From NCBI GenBank assembly GCA_905214865.1, contig CAJMNO010000002.1, positions 1 to 64,000 of the forward strand: a stretch of DNA of 64,000 nucleotides, written 5' to 3'. This document shows, piece by piece, positions 1 to 8,193 of this stretch. Numbering within the stretch: the first letter of the stretch is position 1; every line of letters starts with the position of its first letter. The notes under the pieces were generated by a model. That model searched no databases, was not told where the DNA came from, and saw only the letters and a list, made by a program, of their open reading frames with translations. The position numbers were made by a program, and so were the translations under genes. The DNA is from an uncultured bacterium. Lineage in GTDB: Bacteria; Actinomycetota; Coriobacteriia; Coriobacteriales; Atopobiaceae.

Positions 1-110
1 CCCTACGACAGACCTACTGCAGCCCCTCCTGCACTAGCTTTGGCAATCAAGGCGCGAGTGCAAGATGCATGGTGTTGGGGGTATCGGGCTCGGTGGCCTT
101 GGGCGTCACG

Positions 111-116
111 TATAAT
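111..116 (+). promoter_or_regulatory. putative -10 box upstream of the first ABC-F gene
   Basis: A perfect TATAAT lies 35 bases before the TTG start at 152. No good -35 hexamer is visible 16-18 bases upstream, so this is a -10 match only. It fits the position expected for the promoter of the first operon in the window. Confidence 0.45.
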
Positions 117-151
117 CCTAGGGATTATGCCTGAACGTCGAAGGGGTACGC

Positions 152-2137
152 TTGATTGCTCTTGCGGACAAGATCAGCAAGTCCTTTGGCGGCCGTGTCC
201 TGTACGCGGCCGCAACTCTGCAGCTGAACGCCGGCGAGCGCTGGGGCCTGGTGGGGCCCAACGGTGCCGGCAAGACGACCCTGCTCAAGATCATCATGGG
301 GCAGGAGTCCCCCGACGAGGGAACCGTGAGCTTTGCCAAGGACACGACCGTCGGATACCTTGAGCAGGAGACCAAGCTCGAGGGCGGCAAGTCCGCGCTG
401 CAGGAGGTCGTTGACTCCGCGCACGAGATCAAGGACCTCGAGGCACGCATAAAGGAGATGGAGCAGCGCATAAGCTCGTCTCAGCCAGGTCCCGAGCAGG
501 ACGCCCTCCTCGCCAGCTACGGCAGCGCGCAGGACCGCTTCGAGCGCCTGGGCGGCTACGAGCTGGAGGCCCGCGCGCGGCAGATCCTCTCGGGCCTGGG
601 CTTTCCCGTGGAGGACTTCGACAAGCCAGCGGAGGAGTTCTCGGGCGGCTGGCAGATGCGCATCTCCCTCTCCAAGCTCCTGCTGCGCCACCCCGACCTG
701 CTGCTCCTGGACGAGCCGACCAACCACCTGGACCTCGAGAGCGTGAAGTGGCTGGAGCAGTTCCTCTCGTCGTACGACGGGGCGGTGCTGCTGGTCTCGC
801 ACGACCGCTCGTTCATGGACTCCTGCGTGAGCCACATCGCCGCGCTGGAGAACAAGCGCCTGGTCACCTACGTGGGCAACTACTCCAGCTACCTGCACCA
901 GCGCGAGGACAACCTGGAGCAGCTCCGCGCCAAGCGCGAGGCCCAGGAGCGCGACATCCAGCACCTGGAGGTTTTCATCGAGCGCTTTAGGTACAAGCCG
1001 ACCAAGGCGCGCCAGGTGCAGGAGCGCATCAAGATGCTCGAGAAGGTCAAGTCCGAGCTGGTGGTGCTGCCCGAGTCGTCCAAGAAAGTGCACTTCAAGT
1101 TCCCCGAGCCGCCCCGCACGGGCGACATGGTCGTGAGCGTGGACGACGTGTCCAAGCACTACGAGGACAACGACGTGTACGACCACGTGAGCCTCAAGCT
1201 CTACCGCGGCGACCACGCCGTGCTCGTGGGCCCCAACGGCGCCGGCAAGTCCACGCTGATGAAGCTGATCAACGGGCACGAGCGCCCCACGAGCGGCCGC
1301 ATCGAGCTGGGGCAGAACGTGACACAGGCCTACTACGCCCAGCACCAGCTCGAGACCCTGCACGAGGGCAACACCGTGCTGCAGGAGATGGACGCAGCCG
1401 CCCCCGGCTGGACCACCTCCGAGGAGCGCAGGCTCCTGGGCGCCTTCCTGTTCCACGGGGACGACGTGGACAAGCGCGTGGGCGTGCTCTCCGGCGGCGA
1501 GAAGGCCCGCTTGGCCCTGGCCCGCATGCTCGTTGCGCCCGACCCGCTGCTGTGCCTGGACGAGCCGACCAACCACCTGGACATCGACTCGGTCGACGTG
1601 CTGGAGCAGGCCCTGGTGACGTTCCCGGGCACGATCATCCTGATCTCGCACGACGAGCACCTGGTGAGGGCCGTGGCCAACAAGGTCATCGACGTGCGCG
1701 ACCACAAGGTCACCGTGTACGACGGCGACTACGACTACTACCTGTATAAGCGCGCCGAGCTCGAGGCGAGGGAGCAGGGCGGTGACGCCGCTGCCGCCGC
1801 CAAGTCCAGCGCACCGCAGGCGGACGACTCCCGCTCCCAGGGCCGCAACGTCAAGACCAAGGAGCAGCGCCGTGCCGAGGCCCAGGCGCGCAACGCCGCC
1901 AACCGGGCCCTGAAGGAGGAGCGCAAGAGGCTCCGCCAGGTGGAGGCGGCCCTGAAGCCCGCGCAGAAGCGCTACGACGAGCTGGTGGGCATGATGGCGG
2001 ACGAGGAGCTGTACAACGACGCCGACAGGTTCGACAAGTGCATGAGGGAGTACAACGCCCTGGCGAAGAAGATCCCCTCTCTGGAGGAGGAGTGGCTCGA
2101 GCTCAGCACCCGGATCGAGGAGGGTGCCGATGCCTAG
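152..2137 (+). CDS. ABC-F family ATPase (Uup/EttA-like)
   Basis: Soluble protein of 661 residues with two ABC ATPase domains and no membrane segments, the ABC-F layout. Members of this family bind the ribosome and act on translation or give antibiotic protection; the exact role here cannot be read from sequence. Domain 1 has Walker A GPNGAGKT (about residues 35-42), signature FSGGW and Walker B ending DEPTNHLD. Domain 2 repeats GPNGAGKS, LSGGEKAR and DEPTNHLD. A charged linker separates them, and a Lys/Arg/Glu-rich coiled-coil tail (from about 545) follows. The TTG start is chosen because GAAGGGG sits 7 bases upstream and translation begins at once with the conserved ABC strand. It overlaps the next gene by 8 bases. 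Confidence 0.93.
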   Translation: MIALADKISKSFGGRVLYAAATLQLNAGERWGLVGPNGAGKTTLLKIIMGQESPDEGTVSFAKDTTVGYLEQETKLEGGKSALQEVVDSAHEIKDLEARIKEMEQRISSSQPGPEQDALLASYGSAQDRFERLGGYELEARARQILSGLGFPVEDFDKPAEEFSGGWQMRISLSKLLLRHPDLLLLDEPTNHLDLESVKWLEQFLSSYDGAVLLVSHDRSFMDSCVSHIAALENKRLVTYVGNYSSYLHQREDNLEQLRAKREAQERDIQHLEVFIERFRYKPTKARQVQERIKMLEKVKSELVVLPESSKKVHFKFPEPPRTGDMVVSVDDVSKHYEDNDVYDHVSLKLYRGDHAVLVGPNGAGKSTLMKLINGHERPTSGRIELGQNVTQAYYAQHQLETLHEGNTVLQEMDAAAPGWTTSEERRLLGAFLFHGDDVDKRVGVLSGGEKARLALARMLVAPDPLLCLDEPTNHLDIDSVDVLEQALVTFPGTIILISHDEHLVRAVANKVIDVRDHKVTVYDGDYDYYLYKRAELEAREQGGDAAAAAKSSAPQADDSRSQGRNVKTKEQRRAEAQARNAANRALKEERKRLRQVEAALKPAQKRYDELVGMMADEELYNDADRFDKCMREYNALAKKIPSLEEEWLELSTRIEEGADA

Positions 2138-2783
2138 GTTCAGGCAGGACGACACCGACGGCGACCTGGACAAGACGGTACTTGCGAGTGGGGCGGGGGC
2201 GCACGTCGCAGACCCCGCCACCAGGCGCATGCAGCAGCGGCCTCGCCAGCAGGCGGGCGCCGCCTACGGCCAGGACCCGTACCTGCCTCAGGCCAACCAG
2301 ACCTACGGGCAGGACCCGTACTACCGCCCGCAGGCAAGCCCTGCGTATGGCCAGGACCCGTACCAGCCGTACGGCGCCACGTCACGGCCGCAGTACCAGC
2401 AGCGCCAGGCCGTTCCCAGCCCGCCCCAGGCAGACCCGTACCTTGGTGAGAGGAACGAGCGCCGCTCCCGCAAGCCGTCCACGGGCCATGGCGGAGGGGC
2501 GGTCCCCGTGCTCCTCTCCGTGCTGTCCGTCCTGTGCAGGATAGCGGCGATAGCGCTCGCGCTCCTCTCCGTTGCCAACGCCTTCGTGCTGGGGTCGCTG
2601 CGCATCAGGCTCGTGGCCATCACGGCCATGGTGTCATCGTGGCTCCCCCCGGCGCTCTCGGGTGCCTTCGTGTTCGAGACGCCCTTTGGCGGCGTCCTGC
2701 GCGGCGACTTCATGGTCGCCGCCGTGGTGCTGTTCGTGATCGACTGGGCGCTGGCCAAGGCCGCGCACTCCCTGAGGAGGTAG
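2130..2783 (+). CDS. hypothetical membrane protein with YGQDPY repeats
   Basis: Not recognised as a named family. The 217-residue protein has a disordered Gln/Pro/Tyr-rich N-terminal half carrying three copies of YGQDPY spaced 13-14 residues apart. Two hydrophobic stretches in the C-terminal part (about residues 120-150 and 185-215) look like membrane helices. The N-terminus has an acidic stretch before DKTVL. The ATG at 2130 is preferred over the in-frame GTG at 2124 because GAGGAGG ends 6 bases before it. It overlaps the ABC-F stop and ends 2 bases before the site-2 protease gene, so the three are probably cotranscribed. Confidence 0.8.
   Translation: MPRFRQDDTDGDLDKTVLASGAGAHVADPATRRMQQRPRQQAGAAYGQDPYLPQANQTYGQDPYYRPQASPAYGQDPYQPYGATSRPQYQQRQAVPSPPQADPYLGERNERRSRKPSTGHGGGAVPVLLSVLSVLCRIAAIALALLSVANAFVLGSLRIRLVAITAMVSSWLPPALSGAFVFETPFGGVLRGDFMVAAVVLFVIDWALAKAAHSLRR
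2265..2363 (+). repeat. three in-frame copies encoding YGQDPY
   Basis: Copies at 2265-2282, 2304-2321 and 2346-2363 each encode Tyr-Gly-Gln-Asp-Pro-Tyr, with period 39 then 42 bases. The codons between copies differ, so the repeat is conserved as peptide more than as DNA. Confidence 0.85.
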
Positions 2784-2785
2784 GG

Positions 2786-3457
2786 ATGCTCTCCCTCTCG
2801 CTGTCGCGCATCCTGGGGTCGCTCGCCTCGGTCGCCCTGGTCATGGTCGCCGTGATCCCCCACGAGGTGGCGCATGGCTGGGTGGCCTGGAAGCTCGGGG
2901 ACCCCACCGCCAAGGAGGCCGGGCGCCTGTCGCTCAACCCGCTCAAGCACCTGGACCCGTTTGGCTCCGTCGTGCTGCCGCTGCTGATGTCGCTCCTGGG
3001 CGGGCCGGTCTTCGCCTACGCCAAGCCGGTGCCGTACAACCCGTACCGCCTGCGCGACGAGCGCCGGGACGAGGTCCTGGTCGCCCTTGCGGGCCCGGCC
3101 TGCAACCTGCTGGAGGCGCTCGTCTCCGCCATCCTGTTCCGCGCCCTCTTCACGCAGTGGAATGGCGCGCAGGACGCCCTGTACTGGGTGCTCGTGGCGC
3201 TGTCGCAGTTCACCTACCTCAACTGCGGGCTGGCGTTCTTCAACCTGATCCCGCTGCCGCCGCTCGACGGCTCCAAGGTCATCTCCCCGCTCCTCTCCGC
3301 CCAGGGGCGCGAGCGCTACCGCATGATGCAGGCCTACTCCATGCCCGTGCTGATCATCCTGCTGTACGTGCTTCCCTCGCTCGCGAGCATCGACCCCGTG
3401 AGCTGGTACCTGGACGCGACCGCATATGGGTTGGGTGGTCTTCTCCTTGGCGCGTAG
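2786..3457 (+). CDS. site-2 protease family (M50) membrane metalloprotease
   Basis: A 223-residue polytopic protein of the zinc metalloprotease M50 family. The metal-binding HEVAH motif lies in the first membrane helix (about residue 28), and the third ligand is in NLIPLPPLDG, matching the family's (N/L)DG motif. There is no PDZ domain, which places it with the short YwhC-type proteins rather than RseP. Such proteases cleave substrates inside the membrane; its substrate is unknown. The ATG follows a GAGGAGG-type ribosome site overlapping the previous stop. In Firmicutes and actinobacteria the gene commonly precedes scpA-scpB, as it does here. It overlaps scpA by 32 bases. Confidence 0.9.
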   Translation: MLSLSLSRILGSLASVALVMVAVIPHEVAHGWVAWKLGDPTAKEAGRLSLNPLKHLDPFGSVVLPLLMSLLGGPVFAYAKPVPYNPYRLRDERRDEVLVALAGPACNLLEALVSAILFRALFTQWNGAQDALYWVLVALSQFTYLNCGLAFFNLIPLPPLDGSKVISPLLSAQGRERYRMMQAYSMPVLIILLYVLPSLASIDPVSWYLDATAYGLGGLLLGA

Positions 3458-4274
3458 CGGCTCATACAAGGTCAGGACGCAGGCGTACAGCGGCCCCTTC
3501 GACCTCCTGCTGCAGCTGGTAAGCCGGCAGAAGGTCGACATCGGCTCCATCTCCATAGCCGAGGTGGCCGACCAGTACATCGACGAGGTCGATGCCATGG
3601 GGGAGCTGGACCTGGACGTGGCCAGCGACTTCCTCCTGGTGGCATCGACGCTGCTCGAGATCAAGGCGGCCTCCCTCGTCCCCGAGCACCCCGTTTCGAG
3701 GGCCCGCGACGACGAGGAGGACGAGGACGACGACCTCTCGGGCCTCTCGCCCGACGAGGCGCGCGAGGTGCTGGTGGCCAGGCTGGTGGCGTACAAGCAG
3801 TTCAGGAACGCCGCCGCTGCCCTGGGCAGCAGGCTCGAGGCCGAGGGCCGCATGGTCCCGCGCACGGCGGGGCCCGACCCGGAGTTCCTGGGCCTGATGC
3901 CCGACTACCTCAAGGGGATCACGCTGCGCTCGCTTGCGGTGATCTGCGCGGACCTGGACAGCAGGCGCCAGGGGTTCCTGCTGGAGGCCGAGCACGTGGC
4001 GCCCAAACGGCTCCCGATCGCCCTCACCGTGGCCTCGGTGGACCGCGTCACGCGCGCGCATCCCCTGACCACGTTCAGCGAGCTGCTGGACGGGGACGAG
4101 CGGGCCGAGACCCTCGTGGCGACCTTCCTCGCCATACTGGAGCTGTGCAAGCGCGGGATGGTCACGCTCTCGCAGGCGAGGGTGTTCGGCGAGATCGAGG
4201 TCGCCCGCGTGGAGGGCGCCCCGCCGTTCGAGCTGGACAACTCCGACCTCACGAGCATTGAGGAGGACTCCTGA
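3426..4274 (+). CDS. scpA: segregation and condensation protein A
   Basis: Kleisin subunit of the bacterial SMC condensin, bridging the SMC head domains with ScpB. The N-terminal stretch around GPFDLLLQLV (about residues 23-32) is the ScpA hallmark, followed by DIGSISIAEVADQYI and the DLDVASDFLLVASTLLEIKA helix region. An acidic Asp/Glu-rich loop (about residues 95-110) precedes the C-terminal winged-helix part. The ATG at 3426 lies inside the protease gene; a TTG at 3447 would also fit and remove part of the unusual N-terminus. The stop overlaps the ATG of scpB by one base, indicating translational coupling. Confidence 0.93.
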   Translation: MGWVVFSLARSGSYKVRTQAYSGPFDLLLQLVSRQKVDIGSISIAEVADQYIDEVDAMGELDLDVASDFLLVASTLLEIKAASLVPEHPVSRARDDEEDEDDDLSGLSPDEAREVLVARLVAYKQFRNAAAALGSRLEAEGRMVPRTAGPDPEFLGLMPDYLKGITLRSLAVICADLDSRRQGFLLEAEHVAPKRLPIALTVASVDRVTRAHPLTTFSELLDGDERAETLVATFLAILELCKRGMVTLSQARVFGEIEVARVEGAPPFELDNSDLTSIEEDS

Positions 4275-5032
4275 TGCAGGATCTAGAGAACCTTGGCCCC
4301 GACTCCACCAAGGGGGCCCTGGAGGCCCTCCTCCTGGTCTCGTCCGACCCCGTCCCCGCCACGGACCTGGCGGGCATCCTGGGCATAGCCCCGGGCGAGG
4401 CGGCGTCGCTTTTGGCGGAGCTCTCCGCCGAGTACGCGGACGCCAACCGCGGCTTTCAGCTGAGGGAGGTCGCCGGAGGCTGGAGGCTGTTCACGCACCC
4501 CGCCCACCATGATGCGGTGGAGAGGTACGTGCTGTCCTGGGACACCCGGCACCTCTCGCAGGCGGCGCTGGAGACCCTTGCGGTCATCGCCTACCACCAG
4601 CCGGTCACGCGCGAGGGCGTGAAGGCCGTGCGTGGCGTCAACTCCGACGGCGTGATCTCGTCCCTCCGCGAGAAGGGCCTGGTGCGCGAGGTCGGGCGCG
4701 AGGGCGACAGGAGCCGCGCCGCCCTCTACGGCACCACGCGCCGCTTTTTGGAGGAGTTCGGCCTCAAGTCGCTCCGCGACCTGCCGCCCCTGGAGGACTT
4801 CGCGCCCGACGAGGAGTCGCGCCAGTTCATACGCGAGCGCCTCTCGGGCCGTGCCGTCTCGTCCACCCTGGAGGAGGCCTCCGAGGACATGGAGGACGAG
4901 CGCGAGCTGCTGGGCGACGACTTCGGCGGGGACGAGGGCGACGAAGGCGGCCAGCAGGCTGCCGAGGCCGCGCAGGACGGGCCGGCACAGCCGGTGGACG
5001 CGGGCGAGACGAGCGGGGGTGACGGCGAGTGA
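4274..5032 (+). CDS. scpB: segregation and condensation protein B
   Basis: Partner of ScpA in the SMC condensin complex. The 252-residue protein has tandem winged-helix domains: an N-terminal one (about residues 10-75) and a second with the conserved run LAVIAYHQPVTR (about 103-114) and YGTTRRFLEEFGL (about 155-167). The final 60 residues are an acidic, Glu/Asp/Gly-rich tail that looks disordered. Start codon and ScpA stop share TGATG. The 3' end overlaps the pseudouridine synthase gene by 4 bases (GTGA). Confidence 0.94.
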   Translation: MQDLENLGPDSTKGALEALLLVSSDPVPATDLAGILGIAPGEAASLLAELSAEYADANRGFQLREVAGGWRLFTHPAHHDAVERYVLSWDTRHLSQAALETLAVIAYHQPVTREGVKAVRGVNSDGVISSLREKGLVREVGREGDRSRAALYGTTRRFLEEFGLKSLRDLPPLEDFAPDEESRQFIRERLSGRAVSSTLEEASEDMEDERELLGDDFGGDEGDEGGQQAAEAAQDGPAQPVDAGETSGGDGE

Positions 5033-5838
5033 GCGACGCGGACGGCATCCACTACACCATGCGGCTGCAGCGGTTCCTCGCGCGCGCGGGCGTCGCGAGC
5101 CGCCGCAAGTCAGAGGACCTGATGACCGCCGGTCGCGTGAGGGTCAACGGCGAAGTGGTGACCGAGCTGGGGAGCAAGGTCACCCCCGACCTCGACGTGG
5201 TGGAGGTCGACGGCAGGAGGGTCCGCCTTGAGGACGGGCACGCCTACATCATGCTCTACAAGCCGGCGGGTTACCTCACCACCATGAGCGACCCGGAGGG
5301 CCGGCCCTGCGTGGCCTCGCTCGTGCCCACCGACCGCTACCCAGGACTGTTCCCCGTGGGCAGGCTCGACGGCGACACGACAGGCCTGCTGCTGTTCACC
5401 ACCAACGGGGACGTGGCAAACGGCATGCTCCATCCCTCGCGTCACGTGTGGAAGCACTACGTGGCCCTGGTCAGGGGCGTCCCCACGCAGCAGGAGCTGG
5501 GGCGGCTGCGGAGTGGCATCTACCTGCGCGGCGGCAGCGCGCAGCCCGCCAAGGCCAAGGTCCTCTCGCCCCGTGACCCCGCCGCCGTACCCGTGATCCC
5601 CGAGGGGCTCCCCATGGGGATGTCGGTCGTGGGCCTGCGCATCCACGAGGGCCGCAAGCACCAGGTCAAGCGCATGCTCAAGGCCGTGGGCCACGAGGTC
5701 GTGCGCCTGCACCGCGACGAGTTTGGCCCGCTGGAGCTGACGGGGCTCCTGCCCGGGCAGTGGAGGCCGCTCACCCCCGCGGAGGTCCGCTCCGTGGAGA
5801 CGCTCGCGACGGGGGAGAGGGGAGACGACCGTGCGTAG
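5029..5838 (+). CDS. rluB: RluB-type rRNA pseudouridine synthase
   Basis: Converts a uridine of 23S rRNA to pseudouridine (RluB/RsuA family). An S4 RNA-binding domain covers about residues 7-70 (RLQRFLARAGVASRRKSEDL, RVRVNGEVV). The catalytic domain has the family motif GRLDGDTTGLLLFT with the nucleophilic Asp, then GRKHQVKRML. The GTG start gives a 4-base overlap with scpB. The order scpA-scpB-rluB is common in Gram-positive genomes. RluB and RsuA share this architecture, so the exact target uridine is inferred from gene order. Confidence 0.9.
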   Translation: MSDADGIHYTMRLQRFLARAGVASRRKSEDLMTAGRVRVNGEVVTELGSKVTPDLDVVEVDGRRVRLEDGHAYIMLYKPAGYLTTMSDPEGRPCVASLVPTDRYPGLFPVGRLDGDTTGLLLFTTNGDVANGMLHPSRHVWKHYVALVRGVPTQQELGRLRSGIYLRGGSAQPAKAKVLSPRDPAAVPVIPEGLPMGMSVVGLRIHEGRKHQVKRMLKAVGHEVVRLHRDEFGPLELTGLLPGQWRPLTPAEVRSVETLATGERGDDRA

Positions 5839-6508
5839 GCAGAGGATCCTGGTCACCCGGCATCCGGAGACCAGGGCAAACATCGCAGGCACGCTCTCGG
5901 GGCGCAGCGACGTGGACCTGTCGGCTGAGGGCGAGGACCAGATGTACCGCGCCATCCGCGCCATCGTGGCGTGGCGGCCCGACCGCATCTGGACGTCGCC
6001 CCTCTCGCGGTGCCAGTCCATCGCACGCGAGGCGGCCAACGCCCTGGGCATCCCCTGCGAGGTCAACCCCAACCTGGCCGAGATCGAGTTTGGCCGGGCG
6101 CAGGGGCTCACGCTGGCCCAGGTGAGGGAGCTGGGCTACGACTTCCCCTGGCAGTTGGACGACGAGGGCAGGTCGCACCCCATCCAGGGGGGCGAGAGCT
6201 TCGAGCACCTGTACGCGCGGGCGGGAGCCCTGCTGGACCAGCTGAGGCCGCTCGAGGGCCGCACCTCGTGCGTCACGCACGGCGGCTTCACCAGGGCTCT
6301 CCTGGGCAGGATGCTCAACGTCCCCCTCGACACCTTCTGGAACGTGCGCATCCCCAACGTGAGCTCGCAGGTCGTCACCTGCGACGACGGTACGTTTCGG
6401 CTGGCCTCGCTGGGGCTCGCCCCCGAGGAGGTCGTCCGCAGGTCCGAGAACCCCGCCCTGCTGGGCAGGGACACCACCGAGAGGCTTTCTGGGAGTGATG
6501 ACGAGTGA
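5831..6508 (+). CDS. histidine phosphatase (phosphoglycerate mutase) family protein
   Basis: A 225-residue member of the histidine phosphatase superfamily. The phospho-accepting His is in TRHPETRAN (about residues 9-17), where the usual RHG is RHP. Other active-site elements are present: TSPLSRCQSIA, LAEIEFGRAQGLTL and the second catalytic His in CVTHGGFTR (about 155). Substrate is unknown; relatives act on phosphosugars, nucleotides or cobalamin intermediates. GTG start, 8-base overlap with rluB and 4-base overlap with the next gene, so it is part of the same transcript. Confidence 0.85.
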   Translation: MRRQRILVTRHPETRANIAGTLSGRSDVDLSAEGEDQMYRAIRAIVAWRPDRIWTSPLSRCQSIAREAANALGIPCEVNPNLAEIEFGRAQGLTLAQVRELGYDFPWQLDDEGRSHPIQGGESFEHLYARAGALLDQLRPLEGRTSCVTHGGFTRALLGRMLNVPLDTFWNVRIPNVSSQVVTCDDGTFRLASLGLAPEEVVRRSENPALLGRDTTERLSGSDDE

Positions 6509-8184
6509 TAGTAGCCATCGACGGGCCGGCGGGCTCGGGCAAGTCCACGGTTGCGCGCGCGGTCGCCAAGAGGTGCGGCCTCACGTACCTGGACACGGGC
6601 GCGATGTACCGCACCGTGGCGCTGAGGTGCCTGCAGCGCTCGGTCGACCTCTCCGACGCCGAGGCGGTCGCAGCGGTCGCGCGGGGCTGCGACATCTCGT
6701 TCGGCCTTGCCGAGGACGGCTCCCAGACGGTGAGCGAGGCGGGGGAGGACGTCACCTCCGCCATCAGGACCGCCGAGGTCGACCACAACGTCTCGGCCGC
6801 CGCGGCCGTGCCCGCCGTGCGCGAGGCCATGGTCGCCCGCCAGCGCGAGCTCGGCAGCGCCGGCAACGTGGTGGCAGAGGGGCGCGACATCGGCACGGTC
6901 GTGTTCCCCAACGCGGAGGTCAAGGTGTTCCTCACCGCCGACCCCAAGGCGCGTGCGCACCGCCGTGCCGTGCAGCGGGGAGGCGAGGCCGCGGGCGCCG
7001 ACAGCGCCGAGGAGCAGAGGATCCTCGACGACCTGGTGAGGCGCGACCGCATCGACTCCACCAGGGAGGACTCCCCGCTCAGGCCCGCCGAGGGCAGCGT
7101 GAAGATGGACTCGTCCTCCATGACCGTCGAGGAGGAGGTCCAGAGGATCGTCTCGCTCATGGTCGCCGCAGGGTGGCGTGGCAAGGGCGCCGACGCGGCG
7201 GACGGGGGAGAGGGGCCTGGCCACGAGGTCGCGGCGGATCCCGCCGGCGCCACGGGTGTCTCCAACGGGACGGCAGGTCCCGAGCCCGTGGCGGACGTCA
7301 CTGATGGGGCAACTCCCAAGGAAGGCGCTGCCGAGGCGAAGGCTGACGCCAGGGCCGGGAAGCCCGGGGCGCCAGAGGGTGGGGCAACCGTCGAGGGCGC
7401 AACGCGCGTCTCCCCCAAGCCAGCCGCCGCGCCCGAGCCCCCCGCCCGCAAGCGCGACCGCATGCGCGCCTTTGCCGGCAACTCGTTTGACGACTACTTC
7501 GACCACGACATGAGGGACTTCCCCGCCCCCGGCCGCGCGATGCTCCGCTTTGTCGCCGCCGTGGTGGGCGGCGTGACCAAGGTGCTGTGGCCGTGGACCA
7601 TCGAGGACGCCGACAAGCTCTGGGGGGACCATCGCGGGCGCGTGATCGTTATGAACCACACCTCCATGCTCGACCCCGTCTGCGTGATCGTGAGCACCCT
7701 GTTCCACGGGCAGCGCGTGAGGTGCGTGTACAAGAGCGAGTTCGACTCCGCAAGGATCGTGACCTGGCTGTTCAGCCGCGCCGGCGCCATCCCCGTGGTC
7801 AGGGGCACCGCCGACGTCAAGGCCGTGCGCAGGGCCGAGCGCGCCCTCAAGCGCGGCGAGATGGTGCTGGTGTTCCCCGAGGGCACGCGCGTGAAGTCGG
7901 ACGACCAGGAGGTCACCATCCACGGCGGGTTCGCCCTGATGGCGCAGCTCGCCAAGGCGCCCGTGCAGCCCATGGCCATCGTGGGCGCGCGGGACATCAC
8001 GCCCAGGGGGTCGCACGCCAAGCGGTTTGGCAGGGTGTACCTCAAGGTCGGCGACTGCATCACCTTCGACGAGCTGGGCGTGAAGGGCAAGAAGGCGCGC
8101 AACGCAAAGATGGAGGAGGTCGCCATGGGGCGCGTGTACCAGCTTCGCGACGAGCTCCGCCGCGAGCATCCCGGAAAGATGTAG
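6505..8184 (+). CDS. cmk: fused cytidylate kinase and 1-acylglycerol-3-phosphate acyltransferase
   Basis: One 559-residue reading frame holds two enzymes. Residues 1 to about 220 are CMP/dCMP kinase: P-loop DGPAGSGKST (6-15), LDTGAMYR and a GRDIGTVVFP motif. Residues about 320-559 are a PlsC-type acyltransferase: NHTSMLD (about 383-389) matches the catalytic NHx4D motif and FPEGTR (about 457-462) the glycerol-phosphate-binding motif. A low-complexity Ala/Gly/Pro/Glu linker of about 90 residues joins them. The kinase supplies CDP/dCDP; the acyltransferase makes phosphatidic acid for membrane lipids. In Clostridia these are separate neighbours ahead of ispH. The linker reads open throughout, so this is a real fusion, not a frameshift. 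Confidence 0.92.
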   Translation: MIVAIDGPAGSGKSTVARAVAKRCGLTYLDTGAMYRTVALRCLQRSVDLSDAEAVAAVARGCDISFGLAEDGSQTVSEAGEDVTSAIRTAEVDHNVSAAAAVPAVREAMVARQRELGSAGNVVAEGRDIGTVVFPNAEVKVFLTADPKARAHRRAVQRGGEAAGADSAEEQRILDDLVRRDRIDSTREDSPLRPAEGSVKMDSSSMTVEEEVQRIVSLMVAAGWRGKGADAADGGEGPGHEVAADPAGATGVSNGTAGPEPVADVTDGATPKEGAAEAKADARAGKPGAPEGGATVEGATRVSPKPAAAPEPPARKRDRMRAFAGNSFDDYFDHDMRDFPAPGRAMLRFVAAVVGGVTKVLWPWTIEDADKLWGDHRGRVIVMNHTSMLDPVCVIVSTLFHGQRVRCVYKSEFDSARIVTWLFSRAGAIPVVRGTADVKAVRRAERALKRGEMVLVFPEGTRVKSDDQEVTIHGGFALMAQLAKAPVQPMAIVGARDITPRGSHAKRFGRVYLKVGDCITFDELGVKGKKARNAKMEEVAMGRVYQLRDELRREHPGKM

Positions 8185-8193
8185 GAGGCTGCC

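Noticed and set aside
125..2230. A 701-codon open frame on the minus strand
   Set aside because: It lies fully antisense to the ABC-F gene, its protein is a run of Leu/Val/His/Arg/Gly, and high third-position GC of the real gene explains the lack of stops.
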